The notes under the pieces were generated by a model, which saw only the letters and a program-made list of their open reading frames with translations, was not told where the DNA came from and searched no databases. A stretch of 64,000 nt of DNA from Gordonia westfalica (GTDB lineage Bacteria > Actinomycetota > Actinomycetes > Mycobacteriales > Mycobacteriaceae): the NCBI RefSeq assembly GCF_900105725.1, contig NZ_FNLM01000034.1:2418001-2482000 (forward strand), written 5' to 3'. Of this stretch, positions 27,221 through 35,821 are shown piece by piece. Position numbers and translations under genes: made by a program. Within the stretch, counting starts at the first letter, position 1. Every line of letters begins with the position of its first letter.

Positions 27221-27748
27221 ATGCTGCGACCCCGGTTCCGACGGCGGACGATCGGATTCGCCATCGTCACACTGACTCTCGTGGGCGCCACCGGCTGCAC
27301 ACCCGGCGATCCCGTCGATCGCACCCCGGGTACGCCGATGTCGGCGTCCTCGGCGGTCAAGGTCGTGACCGCAGGTCCCAGCCGGGACGTCGAACCGGTG
27401 ACGCTGCGTTTCCCGTTGCTCGCCGACGGGAACATCGACGGGTGGGCCGCCGGAACCCTCGGGTCGGCGCCGGGCGTCTCCGAGCGTGTGCCCGGCCCCA
27501 CCACCTACTGGTTCGACGCCGTCGTCGACGCCGGCTCCGACCGCGTCATGGCCTGGGCCGATGAGTACCACGCCGAACCGGTGCCCGCGCCGGACTCGGT
27601 GGCCGCCGAACTGCGCGACCTCGTCCCGGCCGGGGACTTCGTCGGCGGGCCGCACCTCGACGACGTCTTCTCCTCGGGCGAATGGCGGGCGACGGTGTTC
27701 CTGTCGCCCTCGACAGGCCGCGTGGTCGTGCTCGGCATCGACGACTGA
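27221..27748 (+). CDS. putative lipoprotein, unknown function
   Basis: A 175-aa protein with an arginine-rich N-terminus and a hydrophobic segment ending in a lipobox-like VGATGC (Cys about 26), hence a likely lipoprotein. The mature part has a short globular domain with VTLRFPLLADGNIDGW, TTYWFDAVVDAGSDRVMAWAD and a C-terminal strand TVFLSPSTGRVVVLGID. No family is recognised. It follows pgi by 108 bp. Confidence 0.7.
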   Translation: MLRPRFRRRTIGFAIVTLTLVGATGCTPGDPVDRTPGTPMSASSAVKVVTAGPSRDVEPVTLRFPLLADGNIDGWAAGTLGSAPGVSERVPGPTTYWFDAVVDAGSDRVMAWADEYHAEPVPAPDSVAAELRDLVPAGDFVGGPHLDDVFSSGEWRATVFLSPSTGRVVVLGIDD

Positions 27749-27768
27749 TCTGCGTAAGGTGACGGTCT

Positions 27769-28302
27769 GTGGCGAACAAGCAGGGACAGACCGTGGCGTC
27801 GGGCGCATTTCAGTTGTTCGGGAGTCGCCGACGCGATCAGGTCAGTGAGTTGCTGGGAGACATCTTCGGCCGAACCGACATCGAGGCGCTGGCCTCGGAT
27901 TGGCGTGGTGTCGTCTACTTCACGCTCGCCGAGGACGAATCGATCGACCCTGAGACCGTGCTCGGTTTCGACGCATCCAGCGGCTCGTCCGGCGAGTTGG
28001 CAACCCTCGACGAGGTGTTGGACGCCGTCCGCACGGGCGAGGTCGCCGAAGCCGTCGACGTGGCGAGCTTCGACGCCTGGCGAACCGCCACCGGCACCCG
28101 CTCGCTCGACATGGGTGCCTGCGTACCGCCGGCCCTGTACGAGTTCCTCGGCGGCGATCCCGCCGAAAGGGCCGTCGAGGCAGAGGATCTCGTGACGTTC
28201 GTGGCCACCGCCGCCGCCATCATGGGACGACTCGAGAAGCTCGGCGTCGAACCGGGCGACGAGATCCCCGACGAGGTGTTCGACGAGGACTACTGGAAGT
28301 AG
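27769..28302 (+). CDS. hypothetical acidic protein
   Basis: A 177-aa soluble, acidic protein starting with GTG (ANKQGQTVASGAFQLFG). Notable segments are LASDWRGVVYFTLAEDESI, RSLDMGACVPPALYEFLGGD and the acidic C-terminus IPDEVFDEDYWK. The single-domain, acidic nature recalls immunity-type proteins, but I cannot name a family and there is no toxin gene beside it. It is 20 bp from the lipoprotein gene on the same strand and convergent with the SDR gene. Confidence 0.6.
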   Translation: MANKQGQTVASGAFQLFGSRRRDQVSELLGDIFGRTDIEALASDWRGVVYFTLAEDESIDPETVLGFDASSGSSGELATLDEVLDAVRTGEVAEAVDVASFDAWRTATGTRSLDMGACVPPALYEFLGGDPAERAVEAEDLVTFVATAAAIMGRLEKLGVEPGDEIPDEVFDEDYWK

Positions 28303-28320
28303 TCGCTTCGTCCAGTTGAC

Positions 28321-29070
28321 TCAGATCATCCGCCGACTGATCGAGGCCGGCAGGAACTTCAGCGCCGCGGCGATCGGCGTCCACGGCCATGCGGGTACCG
28401 GGGCCCAGTTCTTCTCGGCCTCGATCGCCGCGACCATGGCGTCGACGCCCTTGTCGGTGTCGACCATCAGGGAGGTCTTCACGCCGCGGTTGATGTCGGT
28501 CTCGATGTAGCCGGGCGCCAGGACCGACACCGTGATGGGCGAACCCGCGAACTCGGCCTGCAGTCCCTGCCCGAGTGCGGTGAGTCCGGCCTTCGACGCG
28601 GAGTACGCGGCCTGGGCCTTGGGCAGGCCGCGAACTCCCGAGATCGAACTGACCAGCACGAGGTGGCCGGCGTTCTGCTCGCGGAAGATCTCGAGCGCGG
28701 CCTCGATCTGGGCGAGCGCGCCGACGAGGTTGGTCTGCACGGTCTCGATGTTGGCCGCCGCGTTGCCCGTACCGATCGGTGCACCCTTGCCGAGACCGGC
28801 GTTCACGACGACGCGGTCGAGGCCGCCGAGTTCGTCGGCCAGCGCGCGGAAGGCGACCGGCACCGCGTCGAGATCGGTGACGTCGAGTCGGGCGAACGCG
28901 ACCTGCGCTGCCGAGGGTCGCAGTTCGGCGGCCAGCGTCTCGAGCTTGTCGAGACGCCGCGCGGCGAGGGCCAGCGAACGCCCCTGGGCGGCGAATCTGC
29001 GGGCCATGCCCTCGCCGAGTCCCGAACTCGCACCGGTGATGAGGATCTTCTGCCGTGTCGTCGCGGTCAC
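28321..29070 (-). CDS. short-chain dehydrogenase/reductase
   Basis: A 249-aa classical SDR. It has the NAD(P) loop ILITGASSGLGEGMARRFA, NAG in RVVVNAGLGKG, the catalytic Ser in LVLVSSISGVRG and YxxxK in AAYSASKAGLTALG. Basic residues RRLDKLE after the second strand suggest NADPH. The frame is open to 29193, but the GTG at 29070 is the first start that gives a normal SDR N-terminus. It matches Rv0945 beside pgi in M. tuberculosis. Here it is also the last gene of the co-directional ThDP/SRPBCC/KAS III/aminotransferase run (29-bp gap) and could work with it. Confidence 0.9.
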   Translation of the reverse strand: MTATTRQKILITGASSGLGEGMARRFAAQGRSLALAARRLDKLETLAAELRPSAAQVAFARLDVTDLDAVPVAFRALADELGGLDRVVVNAGLGKGAPIGTGNAAANIETVQTNLVGALAQIEAALEIFREQNAGHLVLVSSISGVRGLPKAQAAYSASKAGLTALGQGLQAEFAGSPITVSVLAPGYIETDINRGVKTSLMVDTDKGVDAMVAAIEAEKNWAPVPAWPWTPIAAALKFLPASISRRMI

Positions 29071-29099
29071 GGGTCCGAACCTACCGGCAGCACCGCCTC

Positions 29100-30149
29100 C
29101 TATGCCGACCGGGACGTCAGCCGCAGCGCGTCGATGATGTGGTCGGTGCTCGAACGATCCCCCACGGTGATTCGTGTTCCGGCTGTGCCGCATTCCTTCA
29201 CCGCGATCCCGAGCCCCCGCAACATCCGTCCGGCGGCCACCCCCTCGGTGCCGGGGACGAAGACGAAGTTGCCATGGCTGGGCAGCACGCGGAAGCCCAT
29301 GTGCGCCAACATGTCCACCAAACGGTCCCGCTCACCCCTCATGGAGCGGACTCGTTGTGCCAGTTCCAGTTCCGCGTCGAGCGCCACCGGTACGGCCGCC
29401 ATCGCGGCCCGGCCGACGGCGAAGGGCACCTCGTGACCACGCAGGTCGGTGATCAGTTCGGTGGCGCCGATCCCGTATCCGACGCGGAGCGCCGCCAGAC
29501 CGTACGCCTTGGAGAACGTCCGCAGCACCACGACGCCGGGATTCCGGATCAGCCGATGCAGATCCGGGGTCCGCTCGTCGAACTCCACATACGCCTCGTC
29601 GACGATCGTCAGCACATGGGACGGCACCGCGCCGAGAAACCGGTGGAGGTCGCCTTGGTCCACCACCGAACCCGTCGGATTGTGCGGGGAGCAGATCACC
29701 ACGACCGCGGTCTCCGGGGTGATCGCGGTGAGCAGCCGGTCGAGGTCGACGCCGCCGCCGTCGTCGAGGTCGACTGTGTCGAAACGCATCCCTACCATCC
29801 GCGCGAGGATCGGATAGCCGTCGAAGGTGGGCGTCGAGGTGAGCAGGGCCGGTGTCGCGACGCCGGCCTCCGCGGCCCGGCGGACCGCGCACTGCAGCGC
29901 CGCCAGGGCCACTCCGGTCGCGCCCGGCCCCACCGTGACCCGTTCGGGCACGACACCGAGGTGGCAGGCGATCTGGCCGCGTGTGCGATCGGGCAGGAAG
30001 TCGGGGTAACGGTGGGACTCACCGACCTCGTTCTGCAGCGCCGCGGCGACCGAGGGCAGCGGCGGGTAGGCCGATTCGTTGAGGTCCAGCCGGATCTGCG
30101 GCCACGGCGCGCCGCCGGCGAGCGGCGGACTCACGGCCGTCCCGCCCAT
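29100..30149 (-). CDS. PLP-dependent aminotransferase, HisC-like
   Basis: A 349-aa fold-type I aminotransferase close to histidinol-phosphate aminotransferases. It has RLDLNESAYPPLPSV at the N-terminus, CSPHNPTGSVVD, TIVDEAYVEF with the PLP-pairing Asp, the Schiff-base lysine in VLRTFSKAYGLAALRVGYG, and the C-terminal Arg region GTRITVGD. Its start overlaps the end of the KAS III-like gene by 19 bp. Its place in the ThDP-KAS III operon suggests amination of an alpha-keto or hydroxyketone product rather than histidine synthesis. The substrate is inferred only. Confidence 0.88.
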   Translation of the reverse strand: MGGTAVSPPLAGGAPWPQIRLDLNESAYPPLPSVAAALQNEVGESHRYPDFLPDRTRGQIACHLGVVPERVTVGPGATGVALAALQCAVRRAAEAGVATPALLTSTPTFDGYPILARMVGMRFDTVDLDDGGGVDLDRLLTAITPETAVVVICSPHNPTGSVVDQGDLHRFLGAVPSHVLTIVDEAYVEFDERTPDLHRLIRNPGVVVLRTFSKAYGLAALRVGYGIGATELITDLRGHEVPFAVGRAAMAAVPVALDAELELAQRVRSMRGERDRLVDMLAHMGFRVLPSHGNFVFVPGTEGVAAGRMLRGLGIAVKECGTAGTRITVGDRSSTDHIIDALRLTSRSA

Positions 30150-31156
30150 CTCATCGCGGCCGCCGCGGAGAAGTCGCCTGCGTGGGCGAAGGCGGCCATC
30201 ATCACCACGTCGCCCTCACCGATGCGTCCGTCGGAGATGGCCGCGTCGAGGGTGACCGGGATGGCGACGGCGAACAGGTTGCCGCATTCGTCGAAGGTGT
30301 CCGGATGATGGCTGTCCGGGAGTTCGAGCGCCTCACGCCAGTTGCGCAGGAAGATCCGGCTGGGCTGATTGGTGACGAACCAGTCGAGGTCCGACGGCGA
30401 GATGCCGATCTCGTCGGCCACCTCGATGGCGACCTCGGGCACCATCCGGTTGCCCCGCGCGAGGACCTTCGCGATCTTGGAGTCGGTGAACCCGATGTGT
30501 ATCTGACCCGGTCCGGCCTCCCAGTACTTGCGCGGCGGGTCGGAGACCCCGGTCATGTCGCCGGAGTACTGCCCGAACGAGTGGCAACGCAGGCCCAGGA
30601 CCGGGCTGGCGTCCACGTCGTCGACGGTCAGCACGGCCACCGCCGCACCGTCGCCCGGGATGGCGGCCTGCGCCTTGCCGCGGACCTGTTCCTGGGTGAA
30701 CACCTGACCCGCACTGTTCTGCGCCAGCCCGAGCAGTGCCTTGTGGCCGCCGCCGGCCCGCAGCAGCGCCGCGGCGATCTCGATCATGTGCATGAACGCG
30801 GCACATCCGCCGTTGTGGACGTCGAGAACCGTCGACGGCCGGATGCCGAGACGATGGGCCAGCTCCCCGCCGCAACCGCGCACGGGCACCTCGGGCAGCT
30901 GACTGTGGGTGAGGACGACGTCGACGTCGTCGAGGAAGTCGTCGCCGTGCCGCTCGAACAGGTCACGAGTGGCCGAGATCATCATGTCCGCCGACGTCTC
31001 CCCCTCGGCGGCATGATGACGGAACGCCGGCGCGCGGAACATCACGTTGTCCGCGAGGGTGTCGTCCTCCGCGTACTGCGCGTAATACGCTGCGGGAACG
31101 ACCTTCTCGGGAAGGTAGGTGGCGAGGTCGATCAGGCTGACGGGATTGCTGGTCAT
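30131..31156 (-). CDS. 3-oxoacyl-ACP synthase III-like protein, catalytic His replaced
   Basis: A 341-aa thiolase-fold protein of the FabH (KAS III) type. The nucleophile is present in DVHNGGCAAFMHMIEIAAAL. The usual PHQAN histidine site reads WFVTNQPSRIF, so His is replaced by Asn. The later Asn site is kept in DECGNLFAVAIPVTLDAAIS. Loss of the decarboxylation His suggests a non-decarboxylating acyl transfer or a substrate-assisted variant. The ATG at 31156 overlaps the upstream gene's stop (ATGA), and a longer frame to 31582 is a shadow of that gene. Confidence 0.87.
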   Translation of the reverse strand: MTSNPVSLIDLATYLPEKVVPAAYYAQYAEDDTLADNVMFRAPAFRHHAAEGETSADMMISATRDLFERHGDDFLDDVDVVLTHSQLPEVPVRGCGGELAHRLGIRPSTVLDVHNGGCAAFMHMIEIAAALLRAGGGHKALLGLAQNSAGQVFTQEQVRGKAQAAIPGDGAAVAVLTVDDVDASPVLGLRCHSFGQYSGDMTGVSDPPRKYWEAGPGQIHIGFTDSKIAKVLARGNRMVPEVAIEVADEIGISPSDLDWFVTNQPSRIFLRNWREALELPDSHHPDTFDECGNLFAVAIPVTLDAAISDGRIGEGDVVMMAAFAHAGDFSAAAAMRWAGRP

Positions 31157-31818
31157 GATCGCATCCATTCCGGGGTGAGCGGGAGGCCGTTGCGGTGCCG
31201 GTATTCGGCGATGGCCGTGAGGTTGTCGAGTTCGATCTGATGGCCGGGGGCGAAGGTGTCCCAGAAATCCCCGACCCACACCGGTCGTTCGGGCGGAGCG
31301 GTCTCCGGGAAGGGGTTCTCGTCGTAGAACGGGTGGTGGCAATTCACCCACAGGACAACCGAACCGGGCTTGTCGAGGACGACCTGGGCGTCGACGACGC
31401 GCATCAGGTAGATCATCCAGAGATGCCGTCCCTGGTCCCACGCGCAGTGGTAGTCGACGGTCATCGCCTCGGGCGAGGCGATCGTGCGGACGTAGATCTC
31501 GGTGTCGGCTCCCAACCGGTCCTGCGCGACCCACAGTCCCGGTTCCCCGGTCTCGGTGAATCCCCGGAGACTGTAGCTCCATTCCTCCAGCGACCGAGTG
31601 TGCGACAGCCAGTCGAACACCTCTCGCGGCGGGGCGTCGACGTAGCCCTGTACCGGGCAGAACTCACCATAGATCTGGTCGTGGGGGTACACCGACCGCA
31701 GCTTGTCGAGGACGAGCGGGGTCGCGATCGGCCGCGGATGGGATTCGATGCGGACGAGGCCGGGGAGGGTGGAGGCGTCCTCGCCGAGGTCGGAGAGGGC
31801 GGGTTGTAGCACTGTCAT
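31153..31818 (-). CDS. SRPBCC-like domain protein in ThDP/KAS III operon
   Basis: A 221-aa protein. After a 50-aa N-terminal region (LVLDKLRSVYPHDQIYG) comes a helix-grip-like domain: GYVDAPPREVFDWLSHTRSL, EEWSYSLRGF, DYHCAWDQGRHLWMIYLMRV and VVLWVNCHHPFYDENPFPE, with a C-terminal helix. The histidines and cysteine in the NCHHPF segment could bind metal or substrate. Family assignment is tentative (SRPBCC/aromatase-like). It overlaps both neighbours by 4 bp (ATGA each), so production is coupled to the ThDP enzyme and the KAS III-like protein. Confidence 0.7.
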   Translation of the reverse strand: MTVLQPALSDLGEDASTLPGLVRIESHPRPIATPLVLDKLRSVYPHDQIYGEFCPVQGYVDAPPREVFDWLSHTRSLEEWSYSLRGFTETGEPGLWVAQDRLGADTEIYVRTIASPEAMTVDYHCAWDQGRHLWMIYLMRVVDAQVVLDKPGSVVLWVNCHHPFYDENPFPETAPPERPVWVGDFWDTFAPGHQIELDNLTAIAEYRHRNGLPLTPEWMRS

Positions 31819-33545
31819 GACTGTCCTTTCGGGATGAGCGGGGCGAACGGTGGGATCTCGTCGGGATCGACGTCGACGACGAGACAGTTGGGGCCCGATT
31901 GCGACAGCAGCTCGGCGGCGGCCGCGCGTACGGAGGCGGGATCGGAGGCGTGGGCGACGCGGAGTCCGTCGAACATCGCGGCCAGGCCTGCGGCCAGGTC
32001 GGTGGGACGAAACCTGTTGACGCTGGGCGTGTCCGGGAAGAATCGGTGTTCCCGGGTGATGCACATGGCGTGGGCGTTGTTGTTGAGCAGGACGAGCGTG
32101 ACCGGCGCGCGGTGTTCGACGGCGGTGTGGATCTCCATGCCGTGCATGAAGAATGCTCCGTCACCCGCGATGACGACGGTGCGCTGCGGCTGGTTCCCGG
32201 CGGCCGAGCGGATGGCGTTGCCGATCCCGGCCGCGATCGCGTATCCCATGCCACCCATGCCGAGCGCCACCACGAATCTGCCGTGGCCGAACGGGAGGTG
32301 GTGGATCGCGGCGGCACCGGCGTTTCCGGCGTCGGCGAACACCGGGGTGCCGGGCGGTAGCGCACGGCCGATCTCCTCGATCGCGGTGCGCATGTCGAGG
32401 TCCGATCCGCCGGGCGGCACCGGCAGGTGGGTCACCCCGACCGCGGCGCGCCGGCGGTCGTGGCCGAGACGTCGTCCAATCCCGCCGGTCAGTCGTGCGA
32501 CGGCGCTCACGAGGTCGGTGCACCGTATGTGGTCGATGTCGCCGGGCATCCGTGGCGGTTCGGACCCCAGGTGGATGACCCGGAGTCGCCCCAGCGCGTC
32601 GTCTTCTCCGGCGCGGTCGGTCATCGTCATCCGGCACCCGAGCACGAGACATGCGTCCGCGTCGGCGAGGACACGATGTGCCGACGGATGGCCCATCACC
32701 CCGGTCAGGCCCGCGAAACCGTCGGCGTCCCTGAGGATGTCCCGGCCCCCTGGAGCTGCGACGACCACCGCTCCGAGAGCGTCGGCCAGAGCATCGACCC
32801 GCGGTCCGGCACCCGCGAGGGACGCTTCGTCCCCGACCCAGATGACCAGTCGCGCATCGGCTTCGACGAGCTCGCACAGTTCGTCGGCGACGGCGAACAG
32901 CGTCGGCCCCGACACATCGGCGCCATGCTGCATCCACTCCCCGGGATGCAGTTGCCGTAGTTCGGCGGCCGACGCGGACTGGACGTCCTTGGGCAGCAGG
33001 ACGGCGGCCGGCAGACCCCGGTGGAGGGTGGCGAAAGCCGTCGCGAGCGCAGCCGGGACCTCGTCGGCGTGCCCGACCACCGAGCACGAACCCGTGATGG
33101 CCGCCAGGACTTCGGCGATGTCGACGGTGTCCGGCGGTGCGAGCATGTCCTGGAACGCCCCGCGTCCCACGAGTAACGACGGCGCGGTCCCGATGAGCGC
33201 GAGCACCGGAACCCGACTGTCGTACGCCTCGGCGAGTGCGGGGACGACGTTCATCGCTCCCCCGCCGGACGTGGTCATGACGACGCCGGGGGTGCCGGTC
33301 ATCCGCGCCGTCCCGTCGGCCATCGCACCGGCGGCGAACTCGTGTTTGGCGACGACCGCCGTCATCCCCGGTGCACGGGTCGCGGCGTCGTAGAGGTCTT
33401 CGATGTTGGCACCGTGCACGCCGAACGCGGTGCTCATCGACGCCGAGATGAGCTGTTCCACAATGTATTCGGCAACCGTCGCGGTCGATCCGCGCTCAGT
33501 GTCGGCGGTGGCCGCCCGGTGCCTGAGGTCTACGGTCAAGGTCAT
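31815..33545 (-). CDS. thiamine diphosphate-dependent enzyme, acetolactate synthase-like
   Basis: A 576-aa three-domain ThDP enzyme. The N-terminal PYR domain has the activating Glu in VVAKHEFAAGAMADGTARMT. The middle domain has GVMGHPSAHRVLADADACLV. The C-terminal PP domain has the ThDP motif GDGAFFMHGMEIHTA ending in VLLNNN. It resembles acetolactate synthase or benzoylformate decarboxylase-type enzymes, but no AHAS regulatory subunit is nearby. It likely decarboxylates a 2-keto acid and passes the activated aldehyde to an acceptor. The ATG at 33545 is chosen; the frame is open to 33605. First gene of the operon, divergent from the histidine kinase. Confidence 0.88.
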   Translation of the reverse strand: MTLTVDLRHRAATADTERGSTATVAEYIVEQLISASMSTAFGVHGANIEDLYDAATRAPGMTAVVAKHEFAAGAMADGTARMTGTPGVVMTTSGGGAMNVVPALAEAYDSRVPVLALIGTAPSLLVGRGAFQDMLAPPDTVDIAEVLAAITGSCSVVGHADEVPAALATAFATLHRGLPAAVLLPKDVQSASAAELRQLHPGEWMQHGADVSGPTLFAVADELCELVEADARLVIWVGDEASLAGAGPRVDALADALGAVVVAAPGGRDILRDADGFAGLTGVMGHPSAHRVLADADACLVLGCRMTMTDRAGEDDALGRLRVIHLGSEPPRMPGDIDHIRCTDLVSAVARLTGGIGRRLGHDRRRAAVGVTHLPVPPGGSDLDMRTAIEEIGRALPPGTPVFADAGNAGAAAIHHLPFGHGRFVVALGMGGMGYAIAAGIGNAIRSAAGNQPQRTVVIAGDGAFFMHGMEIHTAVEHRAPVTLVLLNNNAHAMCITREHRFFPDTPSVNRFRPTDLAAGLAAMFDGLRVAHASDPASVRAAAAELLSQSGPNCLVVDVDPDEIPPFAPLIPKGQS

Positions 33546-33569
33546 GGGAACAACTCTGCGACGCCGAAC

Positions 33570-33646
33570 CTGAAGAACCGCTGAAGCGGTACACCGACCG
33601 AACACTGTCGGAGCGAACGCGTGACGACCTACGCTGAATGTTCAGC
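33570..33646. promoter_or_regulatory. CTGAAG direct repeat and GCTGAA/TTCAGC palindrome
   Basis: In the 138-bp gap between the ThDP gene and the kinase gene, CTGAAG occurs at 33570-33575 and again at 33581-33586, an 11-bp period typical of OmpR/PhoB-family response-regulator sites. The inverted repeat GCTGAATGTTCAGC at 33633-33646 uses the same hexamer in both orientations. The response regulator at 35150-35818 is a candidate binder. Confidence 0.5.
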
Positions 33647-33683
33647 AGGTGCCCACTGGTGTATGCGCCGCCGAGGAGTTGCG

Positions 33684-35165
33684 ATGACCGGTTTTCCACG
33701 CATGACCTCCGGTCGCCCCGCGCTCCTGAGACGCAACCAGGGAGTCCGTATCCGGTCCACGATCGTCGGGACTCTCCTGGTCACCATCGCCCTGCTCATC
33801 GGCGCCGCGGTGATGCTGTTCATGCTCAACCGCGCCGACAGCAGGACGATGTACGACGAGACGAGCTATCGGGCGTACGAGATCGCCGCCGAGATCCGGG
33901 AGGGTGGGATCTCGGCGATCTCCCCCGAGTCGGTCAGCATGGGCTCCGGGGCCGACATCGTGCAGGTGATCGACGGAAACGGCCGGGTGGTGGCGTCGTC
34001 CCCCGGCGCGGCCGGCGACCCGGTGACCTCCGCTCGTCCTGCACCGTGGACGTCGACGCAGGTGAAGGGCCGACTGATTCCCGGCAGCGAGTCCGAGTTC
34101 TGCGCAACCGTCACCGCCACCGCCTACGACGGCGCCGCGTACACGGTGGTCGTCGCGGTGTCGGCGGACGCGTACCGGCAGAGTCTGATCAACACTGCCC
34201 TGGTGCTCGCCGTCGAGCTCCCGATCCTGGTTCTCCTGTCCGCCGTGGCCATCTGGTTCTTCGTGGGCCGGGCACTGCGTCCGGTCGGGCGGATCACCGA
34301 GCAGGTCACCGCGATCACCGCGTCGGATCTGTCACGTCGCGTGCCGGTCCCGTCCACCGACGACGAGGTGACGCGTCTGGCCACCACCATGAACTCGATG
34401 CTGGAACGCCTCGAACAGAGCCGTGCGGCGCAGTTGCGGTTCGTCGGGGACGCCTCCCACGAGATGCGCAGCCCGCTGACCACCGTCGTCGGCCTCCTCG
34501 ACCTCGCCGACGACACCGACTCCCCGATCGATGTGACGACCCTCCGCACGTTGCTGCTACCGGAGGCCCGCCGGCTCCAGAACATGGTCGACGATCTGCT
34601 GCTGCTCGCACGATCCGACGAACACGGTGTGCCGCTGCACATCCAGGACGTCGATCTCGACGACATCGTCGCCTCTGAGGCACGTCGCCTCAGGTCGCTC
34701 GGACTCGCCGCGGTGGCGACGACGATCATCCCGATCAGGACGTCGGGCGATCCGGAGAAACTCTCCCGCGCGATCCGGAACCTCGCCGAGAACGCGGTCC
34801 GCTACGCGGCGTCGACGGTGCGTTTCGACATGTATTTCGACCCGGCCACCGGGTTCGCGTCCATCGCCGTGACCGATGACGGCCCGGGAGTGCCGCCGGA
34901 GGGTCGCGACATCATCTTCGATCGCTTCACACGACTCGACGTCGATCGACGCAATCGCAGCGGCTCCGGGCTCGGGCTGTCCATCGTCCGCGAGATCGTC
35001 CGCGCGCACGGCGGTTCGGTGTCCGTGCAGGATCCGCCCGCCGGGTTCGCGCACGGCGTCACCTTCGTCATCTCGCTGCCGACCGCTCGTCGACTCCCCG
35101 ACGGCGCGGGCGACGGCGAGGTCAGCACGGCGCTCGCGATGCCGCATCGTCAACCGATGCGGTAG
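33684..35165 (+). CDS. sensor histidine kinase
   Basis: A 493-aa membrane kinase. There is a membrane helix at about residues 20-45, an extracytoplasmic sensor (about 46-165, with GADIVQVIDGNGRVVASSPG), a second helix at about 175-195, HAMP (GRALRPVGRITEQVTAITAS), and HisKA with the phospho-acceptor in FVGDASHEMRSPLTTV. The HATPase_c domain has NLAENAVRYA, DDGPGVPPEG and GSGLGLSIV. The ATG at 33684 has GAGGAG 5 bp upstream and is preferred to the GTG at 33621. Its 3' end overlaps the convergent response-regulator gene by 16 bp, an uncommon arrangement for a pair. Signal unknown. Confidence 0.92.
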   Translation: MTGFPRMTSGRPALLRRNQGVRIRSTIVGTLLVTIALLIGAAVMLFMLNRADSRTMYDETSYRAYEIAAEIREGGISAISPESVSMGSGADIVQVIDGNGRVVASSPGAAGDPVTSARPAPWTSTQVKGRLIPGSESEFCATVTATAYDGAAYTVVVAVSADAYRQSLINTALVLAVELPILVLLSAVAIWFFVGRALRPVGRITEQVTAITASDLSRRVPVPSTDDEVTRLATTMNSMLERLEQSRAAQLRFVGDASHEMRSPLTTVVGLLDLADDTDSPIDVTTLRTLLLPEARRLQNMVDDLLLLARSDEHGVPLHIQDVDLDDIVASEARRLRSLGLAAVATTIIPIRTSGDPEKLSRAIRNLAENAVRYAASTVRFDMYFDPATGFASIAVTDDGPGVPPEGRDIIFDRFTRLDVDRRNRSGSGLGLSIVREIVRAHGGSVSVQDPPAGFAHGVTFVISLPTARRLPDGAGDGEVSTALAMPHRQPMR

Positions 35166-35818
35166 CCGACGCCGCGGACGGTCTCGATGCTGTGCACGCC
35201 GAAGGGCTGGTCGATCCTCTTGCGCAGGTAACCGACGTACACCTCGATGATGTTGGGGTCGCCCTCGTAGTTCTCGTCCCACACCGAGTGCAGGATGTCG
35301 GCCTTGGAGACCACGGTTCCGGCGTGACGGATCAGGCATTCGAGCACCGCGTACTCGCGGGGTGTCAGGGTGATCGGTGTGTCGCCGCGCCGCACGAGGT
35401 GTTCGGCCGGGTCGAGGGAGAGGTCGCCGACGCGCAGCGTCGCGGGACGCTCGGGCGCGCCCCGACGCAGGAGGGCACGCAGACGGGCCTTGAGGACGAC
35501 CACCGAGAACGGCTTCACCAGGTAGTCGTCGGCGCCGTAGTCGAGCGCCTCGGCCTGGTCGTATTCACCGCCTTTCGCGCTCAGCATCAGGACCGGTGTC
35601 CAGATCTCGCGTTCGCGCAGGTTCTGCAGCACGCGGTACCCGTTCATCCCGGGCATCATGATGTCGAGCATGATCACGTCGTAGGTTTCCTCGGTGGCCC
35701 GCCACAGACCCTCCGGTCCGTCGAAGGCCACCGTGACCGCCCACCCGTCACTGACGAGCATCCGGCGGACGGTCTCCGCTGCCCTGATGTCATCGTCGAC
35801 GACGAGCGCGTGCACCAT
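35150..35818 (-). CDS. OmpR/PhoB-family response regulator
   Basis: A 222-aa regulator. The receiver domain has the acidic pocket DDD at 8-10, the phospho-acceptor in VIMLDIMMPGMNGY, and the switch Lys in GADDYLVKPFSVVVL. The C-terminal winged helix (about residues 125-222) has LTPREYAVLECLIRHAG, IEVYVGYLRKRID and TVRGVGYRIG. It is the likely partner of the convergent kinase at 33684-35165. It starts 3 bp after the stop of the Fpg-like gene, so it is transcribed behind a DNA glycosylase rather than with its kinase. Confidence 0.93.
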   Translation of the reverse strand: MVHALVVDDDIRAAETVRRMLVSDGWAVTVAFDGPEGLWRATEETYDVIMLDIMMPGMNGYRVLQNLREREIWTPVLMLSAKGGEYDQAEALDYGADDYLVKPFSVVVLKARLRALLRRGAPERPATLRVGDLSLDPAEHLVRRGDTPITLTPREYAVLECLIRHAGTVVSKADILHSVWDENYEGDPNIIEVYVGYLRKRIDQPFGVHSIETVRGVGYRIG

Positions 35819-35821
35819 CGC

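Noticed and set aside
23993..27808. 1271-codon open frame on the minus strand across the GT-like gene, chorismate mutase, pgi and lipoprotein genes
   Set aside because: It is antisense to well-supported genes; high GC keeps the frame open. Composition is Arg/Gly/His-rich and no domain is seen.
31156..31582. N-terminal extension of the KAS III-like protein
   Set aside because: The frame is open, but the extension is Arg-rich and antisense-like and lies within the SRPBCC-like gene in another frame; the ATGA overlap at 31156 is the better start.
29100..33545. Phosphonate or standard branched-chain amino acid biosynthesis
   Set aside because: There is no PEP mutase, no AHAS small subunit and no ilvC/ilvD; the KAS III-like gene does not fit either pathway.
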